DNA of 64,000 bases. Source: Euleptes europaea (taxonomy: Eukaryota; Chordata; Lepidosauria; Squamata; Sphaerodactylidae). Each line of letters starts with the position of its first letter. Position 1 is the first letter of the stretch. The stretch lies in the NCBI RefSeq assembly GCF_029931775.1, contig NC_079328.1, positions 12,895,001 to 12,959,000 of the forward strand, read 5' to 3'. The notes beneath the pieces were generated by a model. It was not told the origin of the DNA. It worked only from the letters and a program-made list of their open reading frames with translations, and did not search any database. Positions 23,770-36,350 of the stretch are shown piece by piece. The position numbers were made by a program, and so were the translations under genes.

Positions 23770-24700
23770 TGGAAACATTTGCCTGTTTAATAATGTGTTA
23801 TCATTATATACATTATAGCTTGTCCTATCATTAACATTCTTGCTCAGGTCCTGCAAACGAAATGTTATGGCTTCCATTAATGAGTCAATTTATCTAATGT
23901 GAGGTCTTCCTCTTTTCCTACTGTCTTCAACTTTTCCTAGGATTATTGTATTTTCCATTGAGTTTTGGCTTCTGATGGTTTGACCCAAGTACAATTGCCT
24001 CCATTTAGACATTTTAGCTTCTACTGAGAATTCAGGCTTGATTTGATCTTGAACCCATTTATTTATCTTTTTTGTGGTCCACAGTATACGTAAAACTCTC
24101 CTCCAACAGAACAATTCATGGCTGGCCTTCCAAGTCTCATTATCGTGATTTCTTAGTTGCAGTCTCCCTTTTGTTGATGATTGAGCCAAGGAATAGAAAA
24201 TCTTGAACAATTACTTTCAGTTACTTCATAGTCACTCTTAAAGTTGTGTAATTTTTCCGTAGTCATTAATTGTGTCTTCTTGATATTCACCTGTAATCCT
24301 GCTTTGGCAGTTTTTCCTTTAGTCTTCATCAGTAATAGTTTCAAGTCTTTGCTATTTTCTGCCAGTAATATGGTATGATGTGCATATCTCAATTTTTTTA
24401 TGTTCCTTTCACCAATTTCACTCCACTTTCATCTAAATCTAATCCAGTTTTCCGTATGATATGTTCTGCATATAGACTGAACAGATAGGGAGAAAAAATA
24501 CATCCTCGTTCAACACCTTTGCCAATTAGAAACTGATCTGTTCCTCCATATTTTGTCCTAACAGTAGCTTCTTGTCCAGAGTACAGGTTGTGCATTCAAG
24601 CAATCAGATGTTGTGCCATGAACATTTCTTTTAAAACCATTCATAGCATTTCATGATCCACAGAGTTGAAAGCTTTACTGTAATCTATAAAACACACTAA
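23770..24700 (-). mobile_element. BovB/RTE LINE relic
   Basis: The clearest BovB relic in the window. Minus-strand order: STLWIMKCYEWF-like piece (24650), HNLYSGQEATVRTKYGG (24595), LFSLYAEHIIRKTGLDLD, RYAHHTILLAENSKDLKLLL (24392), KAGLQVNIKKT, then ELFCWRRVLRILWT, KPEFSVEAKM and ENTIILGKVEDSRKRGRP (to about 23890). It is broken into several frames. It is a fragment without ORF1 or endonuclease that I can see. Confidence 0.8.
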
Positions 24701-25238
24701 CATTATTATTATTATTTAAAATATTTATTAGTTGTCTTTCTTCCTTGCAGAACTGAAGGCAGCCTGCAATATAAATAAAATGATTATCAAAATAAAAACA
24801 ATATAAATGAAACCACAATGATAAAAACACTTAAAAGGTCTCTCGTACACAACATAAAAACACAAAGGTCACAGAATGCTGCAATTACCAATTTTAATGT
24901 GTAATATGATCTCTTGTTACTCTTCCTTTTCTGATTCCAGCTGGGACATCTGTCATTGCTTGTTCCATGTAATAGTCTTTGTTGTAAAATTTGTTTATTC
25001 AGGCTAACATATGCAACCAGTGACAGAGCGCTCTGAAAAAGGTTTCCCTCAAATCCATTGGCATTAGTCCAAGAAACACTTCTTCCTGTAACTAGGTTCA
25101 TTCATCATTTGTTATAGGACAATTTAGCTCTTTCTCCTACTTCCTTCTGCACGTCAAGTGTATTCATCCAAATTCAGCAACAAAAGCTTTAAATCTCACA
25201 TATGATTTGTCAAATGATGTGACTGCAGCTAACTGATA
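24701..25238. other. Repeat-like AT-rich sequence, no gene
   Basis: Diverged copy of 10241-10795 in unit A. Ends where a second exon relic is joined. Confidence 0.4.
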
Positions 25239-25346
25239 CTGGAGTCAAAAGTGACCTTGTGGTTTTCCATCCCCAATGTTCCTGTCTTTATATCAAATGA
25301 AGAAATGGGAAATGGTAAGGATCAAGTTCCAAATTCATGTGGAGAG
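25239..25346 (+). pseudogene. Short relic of a protocadherin-alpha exon tail
   Basis: CTGGAGTCAAAAGTGACCTT, then CAATGTTCCTGTCTTT and CCAAATTCATGTGGAGAG/GTGA match the last 100 bp or so of the relic at 8007-8102, with a few differences. It replaces about 770 bp present in unit A (10795-11560). It may be a duplicate of the neighbouring relic placed by a local rearrangement. Confidence 0.7.
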
Positions 25347-25689
25347 GTGAAACATTTCAACCTATGCTTCCTGCACATACTGGCCTCTTGATCCATCTGC
25401 TTTTAAGAAATACATCCTATATAACTTGTCTGCATAGTGAGAATCCATTTATTACATCCGAAGAAATGGGAATGTTGTGTTCATCCAGTACTACAGTGTC
25501 CCAAAAGTCTAATCCAGCATCATTCTTGGCACCATTATTTTATAAACAAAGAAGAGATCCAGTTTTTACATTGTCCTTCCAAACAGAAGTATTCCAATAC
25601 TTTGTTCAACTATCCCCATTCAACTCTGTCAACTGCCTTTTCAGCACAACAACCACAACAATTTCTACTAGTAAAGTGGATACTAGTCA
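25347..25689. other. Shared intergenic sequence with an L1 scrap
   Basis: Paralogous to 11560-11820; about 25555-25655 is a minus-strand L1 reverse-transcriptase scrap like that at 11148-11260. No gene. Confidence 0.4.
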
Positions 25690-25895
25690 TGATGCATACC
25701 TATTCTCTCCAGGATCAGAGGAGCATGCCTATTATATTAAGTGCTTTGGAACACAGGCAGGATAATCCTGATGCAGTTGTCTTGTTTGTGGGCTTCCTAG
25801 AGGCACCTCTACTAGACTTGATGGGCCACTGTGTGAACAGACTGCTGGACTTGATGGACCTTGGTGTGATCCAACATGGCCTTTCTTATTAAGAT
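25690..25895 (+). mobile_element. CR1/L3-like LINE 3' tail
   Basis: Contains GGGCCACTGTGTGAACAGAC, TGCTGGACTTGATGGACCTT and GTGATCCAACATGGC, a wording common to CR1/L3-type 3' ends in amniotes, ending TTTCTTATTAAG. Family placement is from recall and moderately sure. Confidence 0.5.
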
Positions 25896-26690
25896 ATTGA
25901 GATATCAAATGCATAATTATAGGATGGGGGAGACTTGTCTGAGCAGTAGTGTGTGTGAAAAGGATCTTGGGGTCTTAGTAGACCAAACACTGAACATGAG
26001 GCAGCAGTGTGATGCGGTAGCTAAAAAAGGCAAATGAAGTCTTGGGCTGCATAAACAGAAGTACAGTGTCCAGATCACGCGAAGTGATGGTATCGCTTTA
26101 CTACACTCTGGTTAGACCTCAACTAGAGTACTGTGTTCAGTTTTGGGCACCACAATTTAAAAAAGATGTAGACAAGCTGGAACATGTCCAGAGGAGGGCA
26201 ACAAAGATGGTGAGGGGTCTGGAGACCAAGTCCTATGAGGAAAGGTTGAAGGAGCTGGGTATGTTTAGGCTGAAGAGAAGACTGAGAGGGGATATGATAA
26301 CCATGTTCAAGTACTTGAGGGGCTGTCATATTGAGGATGGTGCCAAGTTGTTTTCTGTTGCCCAAGAAGGTCGGACTAGAACCAACGGGTTGAAATTAAC
26401 TCAAAAGAGTTTCCATCTAGACATTAGGAAGAATTTTCTAACAGTTAGAGCGGTTCCTCAGTGGAACAGGCTTCCTCGGGAGGTGGTAAGCTCTCCTTCC
26501 CTGGAGGTTTTTAAGAAGATGTTAGATGGCCATCTGTCAGCAATGCTGATTGTGTGACCTTAGGCAGATGATGAAAGGGAGGGCATCTAGGCCATCTTCT
26601 GGTCACTAGGTGTGTGGGGGGTTGTGCAGGGGGTTGGACTAGATGACCCTGGTGGCCCCTTCCAACTCTATGATTCTATGAGGGTCTGAT
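25896..26690 (+). mobile_element. CR1 LINE, ORF2 C-terminus and 3' UTR
   Basis: Reads CEKDLGVLVDQTLN, then from 26042 GCINRSTVSRSREVMVSLYY, TLVRPQLEYCVQFWAPQFKK, LEHVQRRATKMVRGLE, TRTNGLKLTQKSFHLDIRK and VPQWNRLPREVVSSPSLEVF, the end of CR1 ORF2. The stop at 26555-26557 is followed by the CR1 3' UTR ending CCAACTCTATGATTCTATG. This is the best-preserved LINE piece in the window (171 open codons), 5'-truncated. It is missing from unit A. Confidence 0.9.
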
Positions 26691-27944
26691 TCACAAGTGG
26701 GCAAGGTAGAAGATCTAAGGGAAATCCTACCAACAAAATGAGAGAAAGAAGAAAACACTTGGACATCAAGCCCATAATCAAAACCAGTGTTTCACTGTTG
26801 AACATGCATGTTCTGCCAGAGATGGAGATGGAGTCACATTATTTCAGTTGAATCAGCTAATGCAATATACAAGCCTGCAAAGAATGTAGGATTGAATTAA
26901 CAAATTGATATAAAATTTTTTGTAGCTGCTGAGGATGTTTCCATTTTCAATTCAAATAGGAGGAACAATGTAAGTAACCAGATTTCTCTTGCTGTTTGAT
27001 GTGGAGATTATGTAAGATATTCTTCTGAAGAGAGAGTATGGCATCAAGTGAGTGATGAGCTAGATGCTAGTTTTATACGCAACAAATGGGTACAGTTTGA
27101 ACTACATATTGAATGATGTTGCAGTTCATTTGGAGGTGAAGATAATGATTGACCACTGGCCTCAGTGAGGCAAACAGCCAGTATGAAGGGGGAAAGCAAT
27201 TTGAAGAAAAAGGAAGTACAATGGAGAGAGGTGTCCATGCTGCTGGAGACAGAGTTGATCTAATTAAGACTGCATGGTCTTCTCTGATAACGGTGGTGTC
27301 TTCCACTGGCAGAAGCAGCATTCCTCCAGTACTGGAAACCTTGTTGTAGAGGAAGAACTGTGTTCCACAGGCAGAAGGTTTCTTGCATTGACAGAAGACT
27401 TTGCTGCTGGTGGAATGGAGTTTTAGGATCCAACCCAAGGAACCAAACAATATTTTTTTGATGCAGAAAAAGCGTTTGATGAGCATGTGTGGAAATTTTT
27501 CATAAGTATCATAATCAGCACATTATTTTAGGAATACATATGTTCGGTGAATTAATGTTATTTATTCATATTCATTCAGGCAATGAGACCAGGAGACTCA
27601 AACCAGTTTAAAGCACATCAAGCAGAAATATTCAACATCAGCAGGCAAAAACAAATCCAGACCATGATAAAACATATGAATAGCTCCTGCACCGAAACAA
27701 ATACAACAAAAACTCGGAGCAGATAATAAAGTAAAATAGCAGCAATAGAATACCAAAATCCAAAGCAGATAATGACCTCTATCTAGCCCTGGATCAAGTA
27801 GTTTCCTGAAGCTGAGAACCTGCTGTTTATGGTGGAGGGCAATCCTATTAAGAACAGACTGACATGACAAAAATCATCATTTTAAGCAGAATTTATGTGT
27901 GGATGATGTTGTTGTATATTGATCAGCCAAGGATCCATTTAGAA
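26691..27944. other. Intergenic sequence shared with unit A, no gene
   Basis: Diverged copy of 11820-13064, including the L1 scrap FFDAEKAFDEHVWKF at about 27455-27500. No supported gene. Confidence 0.45.
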
Positions 27945-28383
27945 TCAAAGAATCATAGCGTTGGAAAGGACCACCAGGGTCATCTAGTCCAACCCCCTGC
28001 ACAATGCAGGAAATTCACAACTCCCTCCCCACCTCCACATGCCTAGTGACCCCTACTCCAGGCCCAGAAGATGGCCAAGATGCCTCCCCTCTCATGATCT
28101 GCTTAAAGTCATAGAATCAGCATTGCTGACAAATGGTCATCTAACCTTTAAAACCTCCAGGGAAGGAGAGATTACCACCTCCCGAGGAACCCTGTTCCAC
28201 TGAGGAACCGCTCTAACTGTTAGAAAATTCTTCCTAATGTCTAGACGGAAACTCTTTTGATTTAATTTCAACCCATTGGTTCTGATCTGACCTTCTAGGG
28301 CAACAGAAAACAACTTGGCACTATGCCGCCATCCTCTCTATATGACAGCCCTTCAAGTACTTGAAGATGGTTGTCATATCACC
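27945..28383 (-). mobile_element. CR1 LINE 3' end, reverse orientation
   Basis: Paralogue of 13065-13478. It retains GGGTCATCTAGTCCAACC, which unit A has lost, and runs on (GATGGTTGTCATATCACCA) past the point where A is cut by copia sequence. So the copia junction in A is a later rearrangement. Confidence 0.8.
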
Positions 28384-28890
28384 ATTACCATTAATAAGCA
28401 TTTGTTGATGCTTATTAAATGTTATGCAAGTATTTTGGTTTATAAGGTTAAGTTAGAGAAAACTGAGTTAATCAGGCTTAATGTAAAGTAAAATCTGTTA
28501 ATGAAGCCAATTTTCTGCATAAACAACCATCCTGTAAAATATCCATGGTTCCCTTTAACAAAAAAGAATTAGGCGTTGGATCCAAGATAGTGTCCACATT
28601 ACCGAGCTGATATTTTATTTATATCTAATACTGAACATGGTGCCCAATGTGTGAATTTTTTTTAAAAATCTGCAATAGGGTGCCAGGGTTGGAGAGCGGA
28701 TGGTTCTACAAACTTAGAGAAACCTCCAGGTTTGCCCCCCAAACCTAAATTAATATTTTTTAAAAATCCAAAACAGTGAAGGCATGTGTATGTAAGTGTA
28801 CATAATAACTTAAAATGAAATCTACAGGGGTTTTTTTTCCTGTTGGATGTCAATTTTGTTTTAGTATCATTTTGTAACTTCTTACTTAAC
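28384..28890. other. Unassigned intergenic sequence
   Basis: I see nothing recognisable. This is the end of the tail of unit B. Confidence 0.4.
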
Positions 28891-28894
28891 CAAA

Positions 28895-29060
28895 GCCCTG
28901 ACCTGGATAGCTCAACCTAGCCCAATCTCTTCAGATCTCAGAAGCTGAACAGGGTCGGCCCTGCTTGGTATTTGGATGGGAGACCACCAAGGAAGTCCAG
29001 GGTCACTACACAGAGGCAGATAATGGCAAGTAGGCAATTTGTGCTCCTATATTAGTAACT
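28895..29060 (+). mobile_element. 5S-rRNA-derived SINE
   Basis: CCTAGCCCAATCTCTTCAGA, TCTCAGAAGCTGAACAGGGT, CGGCCCTGCTTGGTATTTGG and ATGGGAGACCACCAAGG follow the 5S rRNA sequence including its internal promoter region (AAGC-GGGTCGG-C-TGG-TA-TTGGATGGGAGACC). A SINE tail (CAGAGGCAGATAATGGCAA) follows. It is not an active 5S gene: the first third is poor and the end is SINE-specific. Confidence 0.8.
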
Positions 29061-29144
29061 GTATATAATAAAAATGAAGAGAAAATAAAATTACCCATTT
29101 AAACAAGAAAGCTGTAGTATAATACACATCTATGGTGCTTGTAA

Positions 29145-29332
29145 CTCATCCAAAGTGACTTACAACATCTTTCTCCTCTTCACCTTTTTATCCTCGCAAC
29201 AACAATCCTGTGAGGTAGGTTAGGCTGGGAGAGAATGATTGGACTAAGGTAATCCAGTAACCTTCGAATTGGGATTTGAAACTGGGGCTGCCAGATACTA
29301 GTCAAACTCTCTAACCACTACACCAGGGGGTA
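29145..29332 (-). mobile_element. CORE-type SINE, reverse orientation (unit C)
   Basis: Closely matches 1085-1262 upstream of exon A. Homology between the A and C units starts inside this SINE, suggesting it marks or mediated the boundary of the older duplication. Confidence 0.6.
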
Positions 29333-29519
29333 TAGTCAGCCCAGATGGAGGAAGCCAAAGAGACTTAATTATATATAAAACTAACATTGGCCTTTGTGTG
29401 CACTTTGAAATGTTATATTATTCTTTTCTGATAGTTATCAACAGTTGTTGTGGACTTTATGGTAGGCTCAGCCATAGATCAGACAAGCAAGAGAACAACA
29501 GTGATATTATAATCATGCA

Positions 29520-30213
<694 letters not shown>

Positions 30214-30251
30214 TCACAAGGGGTCACTGCTGCCTAAGAAAATATTTAAGG
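30214..30251 (+). promoter_or_regulatory. Protocadherin promoter module (exon C)
   Basis: TCACAAGGGGTCACTG at 30214-30229 and TATTTAAGG at 30243-30251. Both motifs are unchanged although flanking bases differ from A, supporting constraint. Confidence 0.72.
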
Positions 30252-30442
30252 AAGACTGAAAATCCAGAGCTCCTCCCTGAAAATTCTGCCTGTCGCAGTC
30301 ACAATAGGGATCACGGACACTGAATACAAGATTCCTGGAACCTATCAAAGGATTTAATAAACACCATTTCGGAGATCAGTGGATTCTTTACACCTTTAAA
30401 GAAAGGGATTTATATTTTATTGAATGGACTCTGGTTGGTTTC

Positions 30443-32812
30443 ATGTTTACGTTTGGCATGGTTGCTTGGAAGGCAGATTGCTTGATGAGGCGGCTGCTGC
30501 AGCTGGTTTTATTCCACACAGCCTGGGAAATGGGGAGCGGCCAGCTCCATTATTCCGTGCCGGAGGAATCCCAGCATGGCACTTTTGTGGGCCGCATCGC
30601 CCAGGATCTGGGGCTGGAGGTGAGTGAGCTGGTGCCTCGGATGTTCCGGATGGTTTCCAAAGACCACAAGGATTATTTGGAGGTAAATGTGCAGAATGGG
30701 ATTTTGTTTGTTAATTCCAGGATAGACAGGGAGGAGCTGTGTGCCAAGAACCTTATTTGTACAATTCACTTGGAGGTGATTGTGGATAAACCTCTCAGGA
30801 TCTTCCATGTAGAGGTGGAGATTAGGGACATAAATGACAATGCTCCCATTTTCTCTGCAAGTGAGCAAACCCTGAGCATAGCAGAATTTATAACAGCACC
30901 TGGTACTCAATTCCCATTAGAAGGAGCCTCCGATTTGGACATTGGCACTAATGCTTTGCTGACCTACAAGCTCAGTTCCAATGAATACTTCACTATAGAG
31001 CAGACATCAGATGAACACAATAAACCTTTAGCACTTGTTTTAAAGAAGCCGTTGGACAGGGAAGCAACCTCTATTCATCAGTTATTAGTGACAGCCACTG
31101 ATGGGGGTCAACCACAGCTCACTGGCACAGTCCACCTAGTCATCATTGTGCTGGATACGAATGACAACCCTCCTGTCTTTAACCAGTCAGTTTACAGGGT
31201 AAAGTTGCTAGAAAATGCATCTGCTGGATCTCTTGTTATCGCACTCAATGCTACTGATTTAGATGAAGGAATTAATAAAGACATATCTTATTCTTTTAGT
31301 ATCCATGTTTCACCAAATTTCCAAAAGATTTTTAGTATAAACTCCAACACAGGGGAAATCGAAGTAAATGGCAACGTGGATTTCGAAGATATTAATAGAT
31401 TCGATCTACAGATTGTAGCAAAAGATAAAGGCAACCCTTCATTGTCTGGGCATTGCCAAGTGGTCATTGAGGTGCTAGATGTGAATGACAATGTGCCAGA
31501 GGTGTCCGTGTCATCCTTGTCCGTGCCAGTTCCAGAGGATGCTCCACCCGGCACAGTGGTGGCCTTGATCAGTGTCTCAGATAGAGACTCTGGAGCCAAT
31601 GGGAAAATAAATTGCTCCTTATGGCCCCCCAAGTTCCCATTCAAACTGACGGCCACCTTCAAGAATTATTACTCGCTGGTACTCTCCGAGCCCTTAGATC
31701 GTGAGCAGGTAGCTGAGTATGGGTTGATCGTGAAGGTCCAAGACCAAGGGGATCCCCCACTATCCGCCAGCAGCAGACTGTTGGTGCCAATCAGTGACGT
31801 GAACGACAACACACCCACTTTTGCACAGCCCTCCTACACCGTCTTTGTGAAGGAGAACAACCCACCTGGGGCTCATATCTTTACAGTGTCTGCCTCGGAC
31901 CCAGATGTGGCCGAGAACGCCTTGGTCAGCTACTGGCTGGATGAGAAACTGTGGCCACTGTCAAGCTACATCTCAGTGCATTCGGAGAGTGGGAAACTGT
32001 ATGCCCTGCAGCCCTTGGATTATGAGGAGGTGAAGCTGCTGGAGTTCCAGGTGAGGGCCAAGGATGCCGGACTGCCCTCCTTGTGTGGCAATGTGACTGT
32101 ACAAGTGTTTGTGGTGGACGAGAACGACAACGCACCTGTAGTGTCACAGCCAGTGGAGGAGCCTCCTGCTTTGCTAGCAATCCCAGCACCTTCTGGACAC
32201 ATGTTGGGCAAGATCCGTGCCCTTGATGCTGACTCAGGATACAATGCGTGGCTTCGCTATGAGCTGCATGAAGCAAACAGTGGTCCTTGGCGAGTGGGCC
32301 TGTACAGCGGTGAAATCAGCACCACACGCATCCTGGATGAGGTCGAGGGTGGGAGCAGCCTGAATCTGCTAGTTCTGGTGAAGGACCATGGCAAGCCTCC
32401 ACTCTCAGCCACGGCCACTCTGAGTGTGTCTTTGGTGGCAAATACCCAGGCCATCAAAAGTGATGCCCGACTTCCCAGGACAGCAGGAAACGCAAAGCCC
32501 CTGGCAGACACCGCCAATCTCTATCTGATCATCGCCATCTGCTCGGTGTCCAGCTTATTCCTGCTGGTGATCCTTGTGTATGTGGCGCTACGATGCCAGA
32601 GCCAGGCCAATGAAGCAATGATGTACGGCCCTGGCACAGCCACGCTGGTGTGTGCCAGTGAAGTGGGCAGCTGGTCGTATTCCAATCGCCACAGCCACAT
32701 CCTGGCGGGGGTGAGTGGGGAGCCTGGAGGCAAAAGCGACCTCATGGTCTTCAGCCCCAACATTCCTGCTTGTGCTGAGAATGGAAAACAGCAGGACTTG
32801 CTCTGCACAACG
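30443..32812 (+). CDS. PCDHA: Protocadherin-alpha variable exon C
   Basis: 790 codons to a phase-0 GTTAGT donor at 32812/32813. The domain plan is as in exon A. Compared with A, EC1 is almost unchanged, while differences concentrate in EC2 and EC3: for example [12 protein letters not shown] against [28 protein letters not shown] against [54 protein letters not shown]4 to the tail differ at only a handful of residues. EC2 and EC3 carry the known specificity positions of clustered protocadherins, so C should differ from A/B in recognition while keeping the same structure. Start choice is as for A (30443 or 30458). The EC1 Cx5C loop CAKNLIC is present. Confidence 0.95.
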
Positions 32813-33959
32813 GTTAGTAATTAATTGTGATTTACTCCTGTCAGGTATTATGCTATATCTGTGACTCCAAATAAGTACTTGTTTTAGTAAATAACTACTG
32901 AATTAGAAAATATTTTAGTTAGGCTTAGTGTCAGTAATTATCCATTTTGAGTATGTAGATTAGCAAGTAACCCTCATTTTGGAGAAGTAATGGGATGGAT
33001 CTTATCATTTTGTTCCATTGATTCCCACACATTCCTCTGTTGCAAGACCCATTCCACTGATGTAAAGAAGCTGTTACTTCCATAAATGGAAGCATCTTTG
33101 CACCATAGGAATATGCTGGTGCTGATTCAACAAAACAGTAAAATAAAACTATGATGCTTTCCTCAGTTCCCTGTTCACATGTGTCACACTTTGCTGTAGT
33201 AATGACCAAATTTGGTTTTTTATTATGGCGTGGGTTGCAAGTGGTCAGTAAGGTAATGTTAACAAATAACTGTGCTGGACTACATGCTGCTGCTATTACA
33301 GAGGAAGCTAGGGGAGGTAGAATCAGAATCTGAGGTAATTTCCCCCCCTTCCCCATCCCCTTCTGGAGTGATTCCCACCAACAACGTCTTTTCACAACAC
33401 ACACAAAAAAAGTTTATTGTCTCTTCTTCAGATGGGCTTTTGCTTAATGGTTTGAGAGTTAAGGAATGTTACAAGGTGAGAGCAGAGCTTCCGCTCTAGA
33501 ATAATTACAATTTCACGCATGGCTTTACATATGGTTTTTCTTGGAACTTCTCACTGAACTTCTCTCAGAATCTTTACTTAGCTTGTTTATTGGGGTGTTT
33601 CTCCCAAATTCCTCACATCACTAACCATGTATTTCCTTGAGGCAATAGTACAGGATGCCTGTTCTGTTCCTGCCTCTATAGGCCCCTGAGCCCTGTGTAC
33701 CTAAACTATGGTAGTCTGAGATCTTCACCTGGCAAACTATCCTCCTGGTAGTTTCCCCAAGTAAATGAGTTTGGTATTGGGTTAGCAGAAAGCAAAACTT
33801 TCTGAGAAGTTATTTAGTAGTGCTGAGAAGTTATTTAGTAGTTCCACATATCAGGAGAAAATAAGGGAAGTTTTCATTGTCTATGATCATGAAACATTCT
33901 TCCACTGACTGGAATAACAAATGTTCCAGGTTATCTGTTCATCAGCACTCTGAAAAGAA
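32813..33959. other. Downstream flank of exon C, no gene
   Basis: Paralogous to the flank of A through about 33870, with indels; then unrelated. The SINE and exon relic found in A and B are absent. Small internal repeat: AGAAGTTATTTAGTAG occurs twice near 33805-33840. Confidence 0.6.
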
Positions 33960-35110
33960 CATCCCTTCTTTTTCTCTCCTTCCCCGATTTATTTCAATTA
34001 GTTAAAAGAAAAGAAAACAACCGAAGTTAGACACATAATCCAATTTTCTTGAAAAAAGAAAAGATAACAAGGGACATATGTATAGCATAACGATGTTTAA
34101 AATATTAAGAAATATTAAACATTAAATTGTGATGAAATAATAACTATTAAGTGGTGGTAATCATTATAATATATCTAAACAAAGATATCTAAAAATATTT
34201 TCCTGGTATTAGAAAATAAGTTTATACATTATTGTAGTCCACTCACTATTTCATTGACTGTTTTTCTCTTAAACACCTGTTGATACAATATAATACATGA
34301 CATGAGATTTAGATCAGTTCGGTTATGTCCTCCTTTACTCCCCATTTTCTAAGAATAATATAAGTAATATGCTTTCTATTTGTCTTGAAATTCTTTGGTT
34401 GGTCTGTTTTTCACATAATGCCTTAGTTTCGCCATTACTGTGTACTCTGCTAGTTTGCTTTCCTAGTCTTTCTGCCATGGACAATCTTCTGATTTCCATT
34501 TTGTTGTAAATATAACTCTGGTCACCCTTATCATATATCTAAATAATTCATCCAAGACTTTTGGAATACTATTGGGCAAGATACCCAGTAGCATACGCTT
34601 CACATTCATAGCAAATTTGATTTTTAAAATTTTCTGGATTTCACCTTGTATTTCTTTCCAATACTTTTGTCTTTTTGCAAGTCTACCACATATGATAAAA
34701 GATACTATTCACTTCTTTAAATTTCCAACATTTCCCTATATAATTCTTATCCATTTTCTCAATATCCTTTGGTGTAATGTACCATTGATAAAACATCTTG
34801 AACCATTTTTCTCGAGTTAGTGTTTGGCTTTCTGTAAATTTTAAGTCCTTCATCCATAAGGTTTCCCAATGATGGAGATATAGCTCTTCTTCAATATTGC
34901 ATCCAATCATACCTGTTTTGACTTGTTCTATTTCTGTATCAGATTGAAGTAATAGCTTATACATTCATCCTAATAAATGTTCATTTTGTATGTTATTAAA
35001 TTTTCGAATTCTGTCAACTCCCTTTTTGCATCTCCTACTGTGTGAATCTTGAAAACTAGTTGGAAATATAATAACCATTGTACATTTTTAGTTTCATCTT
35101 TTAAGAATAT
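33960..35110 (-). mobile_element. L1 LINE, ORF2 C-terminal relic
   Basis: The minus-strand frame at 34964-34683 reads YKLLLQSDTEIEQVKTGMIG, HHWETLWMKDLKFTESQTLT, REKWFKMFYQWYITPKDIEK and KCWKFKEVNSIFYHMW, the C-terminal domain of L1 ORF2 including the start of its Cys-rich part. Less-preserved C-terminal and 3' UTR sequence continues to about 33960. It is 5'-truncated and decayed. Confidence 0.8.
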
Positions 35111-35435
35111 CCTTTCTTGTGGGGAGGCCATTTTAAACTATGAAATATCTTACAACTTTAAGAAATCTTTATTACCCGGACATGTAGCCTTAAGAAAATT
35201 CTATGCAGTCATAGGTTAAAAGGGGAATGTTAGTATTTACATGCATTAAATGTTTAAAATAGACCATTATCAAAGAACTAATTACAGATCAGAATGCTGG
35301 ATACCCAGAAGTGTTTGTGTTTGTTTTAAGAGTTTCTTTTGAATAATTTCCCCCACATACTACAAACTGGGTTTCAGAATGGTTGCTTTTGCAGTGGATC
35401 TTATAAATGTGTGCCGGATTAAACCACATAATGGA
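35111..35435. other. Unassigned sequence
   Basis: Nothing recognised. Confidence 0.4.
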
Positions 35436-35612
35436 AGGGTTGGGGCTCAGTGGTAGAACATCAGCTTTGTATGCAGTAGGTCCCATGTTCAATTCCCGAC
35501 ATCTCTAGTTGAAAAGGTTCTAGTTGAAAAGACCCTGGAGAGCTACTGCCAATCAGAATAGACAGTACAGACCTTTATAGGCCAGTGGTCTGAATCAGTA
35601 TAAGTTCATGAA
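35436..35612 (+). mobile_element. tRNA-derived SINE
   Basis: GGGGCTCAGTGGTAGAACAT (A-box region) and GGTCCCATGTTCAATTCCC (B-box-like) form a tRNA-like head. A body follows with GACCCTGGAGAGCTACTGCC and AGACAGTACAGACC, ending TCTGAATCAGTATAAG. A partial internal repeat (GGTTCTAGTTGAAAA) is seen. It belongs to a common lepidosaur SINE family; the name is not certain. Confidence 0.75.
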
Positions 35613-35789
35613 GTCCAGATGTCCCACAACTTTCAGAAAAAGGATCGAAATGTTTAATGTACCCAAGACGCAGTCATATTCCATGAATATTACATTTCTA
35701 GAATGAAAGGAATCAAAAGCTTACCATGCACTGGAATTCAGATTTTGTTGAATGTGCATAGGAGACCTAAGTAGACCCCTGCTTCAGAT

Positions 35790-36040
35790 GCCCCCATCAT
35801 GTGAGGCTAGATGGGTCAATTGAAGAAGTTACCTTCTTGGTCATGGCACCAAAACTGTGGAATTACTTCCCCTGAGAAATGTGTCTGGGCCACATTATCA
35901 TTATGTTCCACCTGTTGGCAAAGATCTTTTTGTTTTGTTTGGTATTCGATTACTGACCTTCCTTCCTGTGTAATTTTTTAATGGTTTATAATCGTTTTAC
36001 ATAAATGTACAATAACAAGTAAATAAATGTATACTAACAA
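35790..36040 (+). mobile_element. LINE-like 3' tail
   Basis: GTCATGGCACCAAAACTGTG, GAATTACTTCCCCTGAGAAA and the AT-rich end with ACAAGTAAATAAATG resemble the 3' end at 37205-37625. Probably the same LINE family (L2- or CR1-like). Confidence 0.4.
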
Positions 36041-36202
36041 GTAGTTAACCGTGGTTTTAGACTGGCAACCTAGTTCTGTGTATGCTTGCTTAGAAGCATG
36101 ACTGGCCAAATACTGTGGGACTTACTTCCAAACCACTGTGCATCAAATTGCAGCTATGGCTGTAAAGAGGGCTGTTCTTCTTAGGGCAAGACAAATATGG
36201 GG

Positions 36203-36350
36203 GTGGGGCTGAGATTCAATGATAGATCATCTGTTTTGCATGCAGATCCCTGGTTCAATCCCCAGCATCTCCATTAATAAAGCAAGTTAACGTAGACGTT
36301 GATGTGAAAGACTTCTGCCTGGAGAGTTACTGCCGGTCAGAGAGGACGTG
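36203..36350 (+). mobile_element. tRNA-derived SINE
   Basis: GATAGATCATCTGTTTTGCA, TGGTTCAATCCCCAGCATCT, then GATGTGAAAGACTTCTGCCT and GGAGAGTTACTGCCGGTCAG: same family as 35436-35612. Confidence 0.7.

Noticed and set aside
26042-26557. 171-codon open frame as a host gene
   Set aside because: It is the C-terminus of CR1 ORF2 followed by a CR1 3' UTR.
28895-29060. Possible 5S rRNA gene
   Set aside because: Only part of the 5S sequence is conserved and it runs into a SINE tail repeated elsewhere in the window.
32050-32110. A second, exonic CTCF site on the reverse strand (TGCCACACAAGGAGGGCA) within EC5
   Set aside because: It resembles a CTCF core but lies in a coding region under strong constraint and in the opposite orientation to the promoter sites, so I cannot separate it from coding conservation.
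35436-35612. Possible tRNA gene
   Set aside because: Has A- and B-box-like sequence but no complete cloverleaf, and the body is a repeated SINE family (also 36203, 47008, 59815).
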